From: NCEH01 sp043195095
GTDB taxonomy: Bacteria; Pseudomonadota; Alphaproteobacteria; Rhizobiales; Xanthobacteraceae
DNA: 64,000 nt
NCBI RefSeq assembly: GCF_043195095.1
Contig: NZ_JBAFWN010000006.1
Direction: 5' to 3' (one strand)
Under the pieces are notes generated by a model. That model was not told where the DNA came from, searched no databases, and worked only from the letters and a program-made list of their open reading frames with translations. The position numbers and the translations under genes were made by a program. Of this stretch, positions 34,663 to 41,944 are shown piece by piece (position 1 is the stretch's first letter; every line of letters begins with the position of its first letter).

Positions 34663-35322
34663 ATGAATCTACAAAAGACGAGCGGCGCGTTTTCCGCCTT
34701 ACTGCTCAGCCTGGCCGCAGCCGGCTGCACCACGACCACGACGCCAACAACCGCGGTTACCCAGCAGCTTGAACGCAGCCGGCCGGCGACGGCCGCTTAC
34801 GCCGCCCAGACCAATGAGAGGTTTCCGGTCGCTGCGATCGACACTTCCCGCGTCGATCCGAAGAACCTCCGACAGCAGGTGAACTATCGCACGAGCGAGC
34901 CGCCGGGGACGATCGTGGTCGATACGAAGAACCGCTTCGTCTATCTCGTTCAGGAAGGCGGGAAGGCGATGCGTTACGGTGTTGGCGTCGGCCGGGAGGG
35001 AATGGAGTTCTCGGGCACGGCCAATATCGCCTGGAAGCAGGAATGGCCGAAGTGGACGCCGACTCCGGACATGATCCGGCGCGAGCCGGAAAAATATGCC
35101 CAATGGTCCGGCGGCATGCAGGGCGGAGCCAACAATCCGCTCGGCGCCCGCGCGCTCTATCTCTTCAAGAACGGCAAGGACACACTATTCCGCATTCACG
35201 GCACAAACCAGCCGGAAACGATCGGGCATGCTGTTTCTTCCGGTTGCATCCGCATGATGAATCAGGACGTCATCGATCTCTATCGCCGCGTACCGACTGG
35301 ATCGAAGGTTGTCGTGATCTAG
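34663..35322 (+). CDS. L,D-transpeptidase 2 (ErfK/YbiS-type lipoprotein)
   Basis: A 219-residue lipoprotein with a lipobox at LAAAGC. The YkuD domain contains TIVVDTKNRFVYLVQEGG, NPLGARALYLF, and the catalytic RIHGTNQPE...SSGCIRM with Cys195. It either forms 3-3 crosslinks or attaches proteins to peptidoglycan. It follows tlpA after ~100 bp and may belong to the box D operon. It is a close paralog of the protein at 36811-37530. Confidence 0.9.
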   Translation: MNLQKTSGAFSALLLSLAAAGCTTTTTPTTAVTQQLERSRPATAAYAAQTNERFPVAAIDTSRVDPKNLRQQVNYRTSEPPGTIVVDTKNRFVYLVQEGGKAMRYGVGVGREGMEFSGTANIAWKQEWPKWTPTPDMIRREPEKYAQWSGGMQGGANNPLGARALYLFKNGKDTLFRIHGTNQPETIGHAVSSGCIRMMNQDVIDLYRRVPTGSKVVVI

Positions 35323-35406
35323 CTGTGCCGAAAAGCTGCATGGTCAACAAGAACAGGCTTCCGGCTCCTCGGGCCGGAAGCCGTCCAAATCACCGGGACG
35401 ATTGTC

Positions 35407-36096
35407 ATGGAGAACAACTGGGATCGCAGGTTCGAGCGGGAAGATTATCTCTTCGGGACCGAGCCAAATGCATTTCTCGCCTCTCAGGCCTTTCGGCTGA
35501 AACCGGGCATGAAGGTGTTGGCGGTCGCCGACGGAGAGGGGCGTAACGGTGTCTGGCTCGCCGAGCATGGCCTCGACGTCGTGTCGATCGACGCCTCGAC
35601 GGTCGGTCTTGCCAAGGCACGCGAGCTCGCCCGCCGTCGCGGCGTCACCTTGCAGACCGTGCTCGCCGATCTCGCCCAATGGGAGTGGGAGCCCGAGACC
35701 TACGACCTCGTGGTCGCGATCTTCGTGCAGTTCGCGCCGCCCGAACTGCGCCGCAAGATGTTCGAAGGGTTTCACACCTGCCTGAAGCCGGGCGGGCTCC
35801 TGATCATGCAGGGCTATGGCACCGGAGGCCCGCCGCATGCCGACCATCTCTATACACAGGATCTGTTGATCCGATCGTTCGGGCATTGGGAAATCCGCCA
35901 TCTTCGCGCGCATGACAGCGTGATCGAGGAAGGTGCGGGGCATTCCGGAATGTCGGCGCTGATCGATCTCGTTGCCGAAAAGGCAATGCACGATGCCCTT
36001 CCGTTACCGACGATTGGGGCCGAGCACGCCGATCCTCGTGTTGCCGCTCAGGCTTCCGCACGACCCGATGCGGATGTCGCGGTCGCAAACCGCTGA
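35407..36096 (+). CDS. Class I SAM-dependent methyltransferase
   Basis: A 229-residue methyltransferase with the SAM-binding motif VLAVADGEGRNGVWLAEHG and the acidic loop VVSIDAS. It most resembles the TehB/thiopurine methyltransferase-like group that acts on small thiol or oxyanion substrates; the substrate is unknown. Its 3' end overlaps the convergent hydrolase gene by 49 bp. It may be co-transcribed with the upstream L,D-transpeptidase. Confidence 0.85.
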   Translation: MENNWDRRFEREDYLFGTEPNAFLASQAFRLKPGMKVLAVADGEGRNGVWLAEHGLDVVSIDASTVGLAKARELARRRGVTLQTVLADLAQWEWEPETYDLVVAIFVQFAPPELRRKMFEGFHTCLKPGGLLIMQGYGTGGPPHADHLYTQDLLIRSFGHWEIRHLRAHDSVIEEGAGHSGMSALIDLVAEKAMHDALPLPTIGAEHADPRVAAQASARPDADVAVANR

Positions 36097-36800
36097 TCGT
36101 CTCCCAGAAGAGCCACAGCCATCCGATCCAGGATCCTGGCCAGACGAGCGGCCGGCACCTCCCGCAGGCAGCTCATCACGAAGTGATCGACGCCGGGCAG
36201 CGAGATCAGGGCGGAGCGGCCACGAGGCATTGCGTCCGCGCAAGCCTCGATCACGCCGGGCGGGATCGTTCGATCCTCTTGGCCCGCAACGATCAGCACC
36301 CGCCCTGCAAAGCCTCTCAGGATGTCGAAGGCGTCGCTGTCGCGCCAGCTCTCGTGGCGCCGGATGATGCCGGAAAATGCCGGACCGAAGGGCACCGCAA
36401 ACGCCTGGCCGTCGTACATCGCCGGCGCGATCATGACCAAGGCTTTCAGCGAGACGGTTTGCGACAAGCTGACGGCGACATAGCCTCCCATGCTCATGGA
36501 AATCGCACCGAGCAGATCGCTCGGCTGGATCGCCTCGATCGCTGCTCGCGCTTCTTCGACCCTCAGCGCAAGCGAGCTCTCCTGCACGTCGCCGCCAGTC
36601 AGGCCATGGCCCCGATGATCCAATGCCAATGTGCCAATTCCCCGCTCGGCGAGATCGACGCGAAGCGGCAATATGTCCGCGGAAGCAGTGTTGCCGCCGC
36701 CGTGCAACAGCAACGCCGATCGATCCCGAGGCCCGAAGTAGCTCGCGTGCAGCACATACCCACGCATCTCGACTTCATAGCTGACGACTTCGTTCGGCAC
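36048..36800 (-). CDS. Alpha/beta hydrolase
   Basis: A 250-residue serine hydrolase with no visible signal peptide. The oxyanion region is LLLHGGGNTAS, the nucleophile elbow SMSMGG, the acid is in VAGQEDRTIPP, and the His is in GVDHFVMS. I placed the start at GTG 36800, with a GGGGG ribosome site and a 10-bp gap to the upstream L,D-transpeptidase. A longer frame to 36899 would overlap that gene heavily. The substrate is unknown. Confidence 0.82.
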   Translation of the reverse strand: MPNEVVSYEVEMRGYVLHASYFGPRDRSALLLHGGGNTASADILPLRVDLAERGIGTLALDHRGHGLTGGDVQESSLALRVEEARAAIEAIQPSDLLGAISMSMGGYVAVSLSQTVSLKALVMIAPAMYDGQAFAVPFGPAFSGIIRRHESWRDSDAFDILRGFAGRVLIVAGQEDRTIPPGVIEACADAMPRGRSALISLPGVDHFVMSCLREVPAARLARILDRMAVALLGDDQRFATATSASGRAEA

Positions 36801-36810
36801 CTGACCCCCG

Positions 36811-37530
36811 CTATCCAACCAGCAAATGCGACATCGAGGGATCAGGGATGACCACAATAGCGCTGCCGTCGCGGACGTTGTCGGCGAGATGAATGACATC
36901 CTGATTGAGCATGCGGATGCAACCGGAGGACACCGACTTCCCTATGGTTGAGAATTCAGGAGTCCCATGGATGCGATAGATCGTATCGCGGTTTCCTTCA
37001 TGAATATAAAGCGCCCGGGAGCCGAGCGGGTTGTTCAAGCCGGGAGGCATGCCGCCATTGTCGATGCTATACGGCTCGAGCTCAGGCTGGCGCGCGACCA
37101 TTTCGTTGGGCGGACGCCAACGAGGCCATTCGCGCTTGTACGCGATGTGCCCCTGACCGGCCCAGGCGAACCCATCACGTCCGACGCCCACACCATACCG
37201 GGTCGCCTGACCGTTCGATCTGACATGATACAGATAACGGTTTGGTGTATCGACGACGACCGTCCCTACCTTTTCGCCGGTCGGATAGTCTACCTCGGTT
37301 CGCCACCATTTCTGGTTGACCTTGGAGACATCGACTTCGGGGATCGGAAATTGCTCGTTCGGCAGCGCCGCGTACATGAGCGGGACCACAGGTTCCGGCT
37401 CGATCGCAGCGACAGGCGCCATCGTCGGAACGGTTTGGCCGGTCGAAACGCAGCCGGCCAAAGTAAAGGCGCTGGCACCCAGCATGAACGCGCGTCGGCC
37501 CATCGGGCCGATAAACATGGTATTCGTCAA
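36811..37530 (-). CDS. L,D-transpeptidase 3 (ErfK/YbiS-type lipoprotein)
   Basis: A 239-residue lipoprotein: an RRAFMLGASAFTLAGC leader (lipobox), then the YkuD domain with GTVVVDTPNRYLYHV, NPLGSRALYIHEG and RIHGTPEFSTIG...SSGCIRM, where Cys204 is catalytic. It has the same architecture as the protein at 34663 but lies in inverted orientation, so it is probably a duplicate. It is divergent from a thioredoxin gene across box E, whose near end is 56 nt away. Confidence 0.9.
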   Translation of the reverse strand: MTNTMFIGPMGRRAFMLGASAFTLAGCVSTGQTVPTMAPVAAIEPEPVVPLMYAALPNEQFPIPEVDVSKVNQKWWRTEVDYPTGEKVGTVVVDTPNRYLYHVRSNGQATRYGVGVGRDGFAWAGQGHIAYKREWPRWRPPNEMVARQPELEPYSIDNGGMPPGLNNPLGSRALYIHEGNRDTIYRIHGTPEFSTIGKSVSSGCIRMLNQDVIHLADNVRDGSAIVVIPDPSMSHLLVG

Positions 37531-37586
37531 TTGTCTCTCAACCTTCTGAATTCATTCAGTTCAGAGGGCCGAAATCACAACCCCAC

Positions 37587-37603
37587 CTTAAGCCTGCCTT
37601 AAG
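37587..37603. promoter_or_regulatory. Tandem CTTAAG box E (thioredoxin and L,D-transpeptidase 3)
   Basis: CTTAAG-CCTGC-CTTAAG, 11-bp period, in a divergent region, 40 nt from the thioredoxin start and 56 nt from the L,D-transpeptidase start. Confidence 0.75.
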
Positions 37604-37643
37604 GCCGGAGCTTCCCGTTGCCGTCGACAACGGAGAAACCCGC

Positions 37644-38171
37644 ATGCCTCATACGAAGTGGAAATACGTCACCGGCCTCAACCGGGCCGAGATACCACCC
37701 AGCCGGCAAGGCGTCCCATGGCGAGTTGAAGGAACTGCAACGCGGCGCCAGTTCCTCATCGGCGCGCTATCCATGGCGACGGTCGGCACCCTGTCTGCCA
37801 ACGCAAACGCCGCGCCTTTGATAGTCACGAATCTCCGTGAATTTCGTGAGGCCCTGGCGCGATTGTCCCCGCACTACCAGGCAGCGCTTGTCGACATCGG
37901 AGCGGAGTGGTGCGCCGTCTGCAAGACGATCGACCGGAAGATCCTTCCCGATCCCGGTGTCCAGCGGGCGATGCAGCGGATCGCGCTGATCAAGGTCGAC
38001 GTCACCCGAATGGATCAGACGAGCCGTGAGCTCCTAAGACACCTGCGCGCCGACGGACCGCCGACCCTGTTCGTGATCCAGACCGAGAGCGGTCGCGAAT
38101 ACAGCGGCACCCGATCGGTCGGGTCCGTGACCGCACGCGATCTCATTCGACGCCTGCGCCCGTTCGCATAG
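37644..38171 (+). CDS. Periplasmic thioredoxin (DsbD gamma-domain-like)
   Basis: A 175-residue protein with a twin-arginine-like leader (TRRQFLIGALSMATVG). The thioredoxin domain has the active site EWCAVCKTID, and its context DGPPTLFVIQ...GREYSGTRSVGSV closely resembles the C-terminal domain of the DsbD in this window. It may act as a soluble extra gamma domain in the same relay. The ribosome site GGAGA is at the right distance. Confidence 0.85.
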   Translation: MPHTKWKYVTGLNRAEIPPSRQGVPWRVEGTATRRQFLIGALSMATVGTLSANANAAPLIVTNLREFREALARLSPHYQAALVDIGAEWCAVCKTIDRKILPDPGVQRAMQRIALIKVDVTRMDQTSRELLRHLRADGPPTLFVIQTESGREYSGTRSVGSVTARDLIRRLRPFA

Positions 38172-38194
38172 CCGCTGAAGCGGCCCAACTCTCA

Positions 38195-38208
38195 TTGATT
38201 GAAATCAA
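38195..38208 (+). promoter_or_regulatory. FNR/FixK box (TTGATTGAAATCAA)
   Basis: A perfect TTGAT-N4-ATCAA anaerobox, 46 nt before the cytochrome c start at 38255. It matches the Fnr/FixK consensus that drives oxidase and cytochrome genes under low oxygen in alphaproteobacteria. It suggests that the downstream two-gene cytochrome operon is induced microaerobically. Confidence 0.75.
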
Positions 38209-38234
38209 GGCGACATGATGAAGAGTCAGGATAG

Positions 38235-38245
38235 TTACATAATTA
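38235..38245 (+). promoter_or_regulatory. TTACATA half-site upstream of the cytochrome operon
   Basis: TTACATAATTA, identical to the motif in the ArsR-peroxiredoxin/cydA promoter region (51218-51233) and to half-sites of the sqr/blh operator. It lies between the FNR box and the start codon, a suitable place for a repressor. With no clear second arm, it is the weakest of the three. Confidence 0.4.
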
Positions 38246-38254
38246 AAGAAAGTC

Positions 38255-39607
38255 GTGGAATCTGCCGTGAAACTATTACTCAAACTCGCTTTTGCCGGTG
38301 TATGCGGGCTTGGCCTGTCCTACGCCATCGCCCTTTCAACACCCTATTGGTTCAAGCCGAAAACCGAAGCGTCCGTCGATATCACGGATGCGACGCTGAT
38401 TCAGAAGGGCGAATATCTCGCCCATGCTGGAGACTGCATCGCCTGTCACACCGCCCCCGGCGGCAAACCGTTCGCCGGCGGGCTTGGCATGCAGACTCCC
38501 ATGGGCACCATCTATTCCACCAACATCACCCCGGAAAAGGAAACCGGGATCGGCGGCTACAGCTACGGGGACTTCGAGCGGGCGGTTCGCAAGGGGGTCC
38601 GACCGGACGGCACGCATCTCTATCCGGCCATGCCATATGTGTCCTATGCCGTCGTGCGCGATGACGACATCAAGGCGCTCTACGCCTACTTCATGTCGAG
38701 CGTCCAGGCAGTCCGGCAGGACAACCAGCCGACGACCATGCCGTGGCCGCTCAGTATGCGCTGGCCGCTCGCCTGGTGGCAGCTCGCCTTCGCTCAGCCA
38801 CGCGACTTCACCACGACGGCCGCGGATCCGCAGCTTGAGCGTGGAGCCTATCTGGTCGAGGGGCTCGCTCATTGTGGCGCCTGCCATACCCCGCGCGGTA
38901 TCGCGTTCCAGGAGACGGCGCTTTTCGACGGCGCCAACAGTCGCTTTCTCTCGGGCTCGGTCCTCGAGGGCTGGTATGCGAAAAACCTGCGCAGCGAGGA
39001 CACCGGCCTGTCGACATGGACGACCGCCGAGATCGTCGACTTCCTGAAAACCGGACGCAACGACAAGACCGCGGCCTTCGGCTCGATGTCTGATGTCGTC
39101 GAGCACTCGACGCAGCACCTTTCGAACGAGGACCTCACGGCGATCGCGACCTATCTGAAATCCCTGAAAGCTCGCGACGACCGAAGCCCGACATGGCAGC
39201 CGAATGAGGATCTCACCACCGCGCCGCTCAGGGCCGGCGATTTCAGCGCACCGGGCGCGACCTCCTATGTCGAGCATTGCGCAATCTGCCACCGCATGGA
39301 CGGCAAGGGCGCACCACGCATCTATCCGGCGCTCGCCGGCAACTCGATGGTGTTCGCTGACGATCCAAGCTCGCTCATCCAGGTGACGCTTGCCGGCGGG
39401 CGCATGCCGAAGACCCCGCACGACACGATGGCCTTTACGATGCCGGGTTTCGCCAGCCTGACCAACCGGGAGGTCGCCGACGTCCTGAACTTCATCCGCA
39501 ACGGCTGGGGCAATCACGGCAGCGAGATCACCGAAGCCGACATCTCGCGCATGCGCCACGAGATTGCGCGCAAGCCGAAACACTACGTGCCGGGAGAACA
39601 AAAATGA
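38255..39607 (+). CDS. Membrane-anchored triheme cytochrome c
   Basis: A 450-residue cytochrome resembling the cytochrome subunits of membrane dehydrogenases. An N-terminal helix (LLLKLAFAGVCGLGLSYAIAL) anchors it. Three haem sites are seen: CIACH (Cys61), CGACH (Cys207) and CAICH (Cys342). The start is GTG 38255; GTG 38267 is an alternative that would begin VKLLLKLAFAG. It overlaps the next cytochrome gene by 4 bp. No dehydrogenase partner is adjacent, so it probably relays electrons from quinol or the TsdA-like protein to an oxidase. Confidence 0.88.
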   Translation: MESAVKLLLKLAFAGVCGLGLSYAIALSTPYWFKPKTEASVDITDATLIQKGEYLAHAGDCIACHTAPGGKPFAGGLGMQTPMGTIYSTNITPEKETGIGGYSYGDFERAVRKGVRPDGTHLYPAMPYVSYAVVRDDDIKALYAYFMSSVQAVRQDNQPTTMPWPLSMRWPLAWWQLAFAQPRDFTTTAADPQLERGAYLVEGLAHCGACHTPRGIAFQETALFDGANSRFLSGSVLEGWYAKNLRSEDTGLSTWTTAEIVDFLKTGRNDKTAAFGSMSDVVEHSTQHLSNEDLTAIATYLKSLKARDDRSPTWQPNEDLTTAPLRAGDFSAPGATSYVEHCAICHRMDGKGAPRIYPALAGNSMVFADDPSSLIQVTLAGGRMPKTPHDTMAFTMPGFASLTNREVADVLNFIRNGWGNHGSEITEADISRMRHEIARKPKHYVPGEQK

Positions 39608-40515
39608 ACAAGCGCTCCCTTATCCTGACCGGAGCTGCCATCGTGGCGCTCGCTGCCACAGCAGGAGCATTCGCGTTCCTGCACGAACCGACGCTGGACG
39701 CGCCGGCCGTGGACGCGATCGCGGTCCTGGATGCAAATAACAAGCGGATCGGCGACTATCGAATTCCGGCAGACAGCGCGATCGCAGCGCAGCCGAACGC
39801 CGAAGCTATCCTTCTCGGAAAGCGGCTTCTCAATGAGACCGCGCGCCTGCTGCCAGTCAATGTCGGAAACGGTCTCAACTGCAATTCGTGCCACATGGCC
39901 CAGGGAAAGCTGTCCGACGCAAATCCCTACATCAACACGACCAACAGCTATCCGTCCTTCAACCCTCGCGCCAATCGCGAGGTCGATCTCACCATGCGCA
40001 TCAACGGCTGCTTCCAGCGCTCGATGAACGGCAAGCCGCTCGATCCCGACAGCACCGAGATGCACGCCATGCTCACCTATATGGACTGGCTGCGCCAGGA
40101 TGTTGCGAAAGGCGACAAGACAGCGGTGCGCAACGCCGGACCGATTGACGAGAGCCTCGTGCCCGATCCCGAGAGGGGCAGGACGATCTACGCCGCCCAG
40201 TGCGCCTCCTGCCATGGGGCCAACGGCCAGGGGATGAAGGATCAGGTCGGAGACTACATCTTCCCGCCGCTTTGGGGTGATGAATCGTTCAATATCGGCG
40301 CCGGCCTTGCCCGCACCTACAAGGCGGCGCAATTCGTCAAATACGCCATGCCGCCTGCCATGCACCTGGAGGCGCCGCTCGGAGCCGGCGGGGTGCTCTC
40401 GGATCAGGATGCCGTCGACGTGGCGGAATTCTTCACCCACATGCCGCGGCCGGATTTCGCGGGCAAGGTCAACGACTGGAAGGGCGTGAAGAAGCCGAAA
40501 GATGCGAGATATTGA
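39604..40515 (+). CDS. TsdA-like diheme cytochrome c (thiosulfate dehydrogenase family) 1
   Basis: A 303-residue exported cytochrome with two haem sites, CNSCH (Cys93) and CASCH (Cys200). Between them is RINGCFQRSMNG. In TsdA the equivalent cysteine (here Cys136) is the unusual axial ligand of haem 1 in the enzyme that joins two thiosulfates to tetrathionate. The match NVGNGLNCNSCHM at the first haem is also typical. Its likely role is thiosulfate oxidation or the reverse. It is translationally coupled to the triheme cytochrome that could take its electrons. Confidence 0.82.
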   Translation: MNKRSLILTGAAIVALAATAGAFAFLHEPTLDAPAVDAIAVLDANNKRIGDYRIPADSAIAAQPNAEAILLGKRLLNETARLLPVNVGNGLNCNSCHMAQGKLSDANPYINTTNSYPSFNPRANREVDLTMRINGCFQRSMNGKPLDPDSTEMHAMLTYMDWLRQDVAKGDKTAVRNAGPIDESLVPDPERGRTIYAAQCASCHGANGQGMKDQVGDYIFPPLWGDESFNIGAGLARTYKAAQFVKYAMPPAMHLEAPLGAGGVLSDQDAVDVAEFFTHMPRPDFAGKVNDWKGVKKPKDARY

Positions 40516-40573
40516 GCGGATCAGCGCTTGGGCGACCGCCCCGTCCATGTCGCTCAAATTTTACTGATCCGCT
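40515..40573. repeat. 10-bp inverted repeat downstream of the cytochrome operon
   Basis: AGCGGATCAG (40515-40524) and CTGATCCGCT (40564-40573) are perfect reverse complements 39 nt apart, starting at the stop codon. They could form a long-loop hairpin ending the transcript, though no T-run follows. The rest of the 239-bp gap to the GGDEF gene shows no clear gene. Confidence 0.4.
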
Positions 40574-40754
40574 GTCACGAAGGTTAACACTCATCTGTTA
40601 AAAGGAAATCGCTCGCGCGGCGATATTCAGCAGACGACCTAAGTGCATAGGGTACAACGAGCATCAGTTCTGATAACGGCCGAATCGCTGCCGTCAGACT
40701 TGATGCCATTCGAACTTTTGTTGACCCACGTCATTCTCTCCGCTGCCAGCCAGC

Positions 40755-41816
40755 ATGCTGTCACATCAGCTTTTTGGGATGCGCATCGTATTTGAAGACG
40801 TCGGAGGACATGAAGTTTTGAAGCATCATCAGCGAGCCACACCGGAACAGAAGGCGTGCCGAACGCTTCTTTCTCTCGCCCATCACGTCGATAATCTTAG
40901 CATCAGGGGCGTGTGGGCCGTGACCGCTCTCACGTTCGTTTCGATCGCTGTGTCAGGCTATCTGCTTCATTCGAGCGGTCTGCATATCGCGCCGCTTTAC
41001 ATGATCCCCGTCTGCCTCGTCAGCTGGAGGCTGGGACTGCGGGCGGGCATCGTTCTCTCGCTCGCCGCGGCTGCGACCTCGATGGCCATATGCCTGAGCT
41101 GGTGGGGGCCAGGCAAAGCATTGGCGCTCGGCAACCTGGCGCTTCAACTGTTGACGCTCCCGGTGCTCGCCGCCATCGTCTCCAGCTTTCGTTGCAACTT
41201 CGATCGCGAACACTTCCTGGCCCGCCGCGATGGGAAAACCGGCGCCTATAATCGGTTGGCGTTCGAACAGAGAGCGGAGCGGATGATCCTGCGCGCTGCC
41301 GGCGAACACCAGAGGCTGCTGCTGCTCTATCTCGACCTCGACGGTTTCAAGGCTATCAACGACCGCTACGGGCATGACGCTGGCGATCGCGTACTGGAAG
41401 CATTGGGCGCGTCAACCCTTTCGCTCCTTCGCAAGCACGACTGTTTTGGACGGATGGGAGGCGATGAGTTCACCATTCTGATGCCCCTCGAGCCGAACGA
41501 ATCCCCGGAAGACCGGGCAGAAACGCTCCATGCGCAACTGGCGGCAGCGCTTTTCGCCACCAGCATCGATGCCACCTGCAGCATGGGCGCGCTCGTTATC
41601 CCGCCCTGTGTCGACACGTCGCTGAAAGAAGTGATGAGGCGTGTCGATCGACTGATGTATGCCGTGAAGCGCAGCGGCAAGGACAGCGTCAGCCATGGCG
41701 TGCTTTCCAGCGCATCGGAACAGGCGGAGCTGCCGCTGTTCGCCGGGATCAATACAAGAGCAAACTGGCATCGCCGGTCGACCGCGCGCAGCGACGAGCT
41801 CGTGGCAACGAACTGA
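40755..41816 (+). CDS. Membrane-bound diguanylate cyclase (GGDEF)
   Basis: A ~353-residue protein with about four to five hydrophobic segments (residues ~50-145) followed by a GGDEF domain: LYLDLDGFKAINDRYGHDAGD, then GGDEF at 235-239. The active-site motif is intact, so c-di-GMP synthesis is expected. No EAL domain and no obvious inhibitory RxxD are seen. The start is uncertain (ATG 40755 or 40779). It sits between the cytochrome operon and ccoN with no CTTAAG box upstream. Confidence 0.85.
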   Translation: MLSHQLFGMRIVFEDVGGHEVLKHHQRATPEQKACRTLLSLAHHVDNLSIRGVWAVTALTFVSIAVSGYLLHSSGLHIAPLYMIPVCLVSWRLGLRAGIVLSLAAAATSMAICLSWWGPGKALALGNLALQLLTLPVLAAIVSSFRCNFDREHFLARRDGKTGAYNRLAFEQRAERMILRAAGEHQRLLLLYLDLDGFKAINDRYGHDAGDRVLEALGASTLSLLRKHDCFGRMGGDEFTILMPLEPNESPEDRAETLHAQLAAALFATSIDATCSMGALVIPPCVDTSLKEVMRRVDRLMYAVKRSGKDSVSHGVLSSASEQAELPLFAGINTRANWHRRSTARSDELVATN

Positions 41817-41858
41817 ATCCCGCGCCTCGGCGTCGCTTTTCACAAGTCCGAAGAGTTT

Positions 41859-41875
41859 CTTAAGTTTGCCTTAAG
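41859..41875 (+). promoter_or_regulatory. Tandem CTTAAG box F (ccoN operon)
   Basis: CTTAAG-TTTGC-CTTAAG, 11-bp period, 69 nt upstream of the ccoN start. No FNR-type box is seen in this promoter region, unusual for a cbb3 operon. Confidence 0.75.
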
Positions 41876-41944
41876 GTTGGTTTCCGAGCGCTGAACCCTG
41901 TGTGCCTGCCGCAAGAGCCAGGACGCAAGCGGGAGGGATAGCGC

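Noticed and set aside
38336..39601. 421-codon open frame antisense to the triheme cytochrome
   Set aside because: The plus strand has three CxxCH sites and correct overlaps; the antisense frame has no family features.
40582..40602. GTTAAC ... GTTAAA upstream of the GGDEF gene as a ninth TTAA box
   Set aside because: The two halves are 14 bp apart, not 11, so it does not fit the strict periodicity of the other eight.
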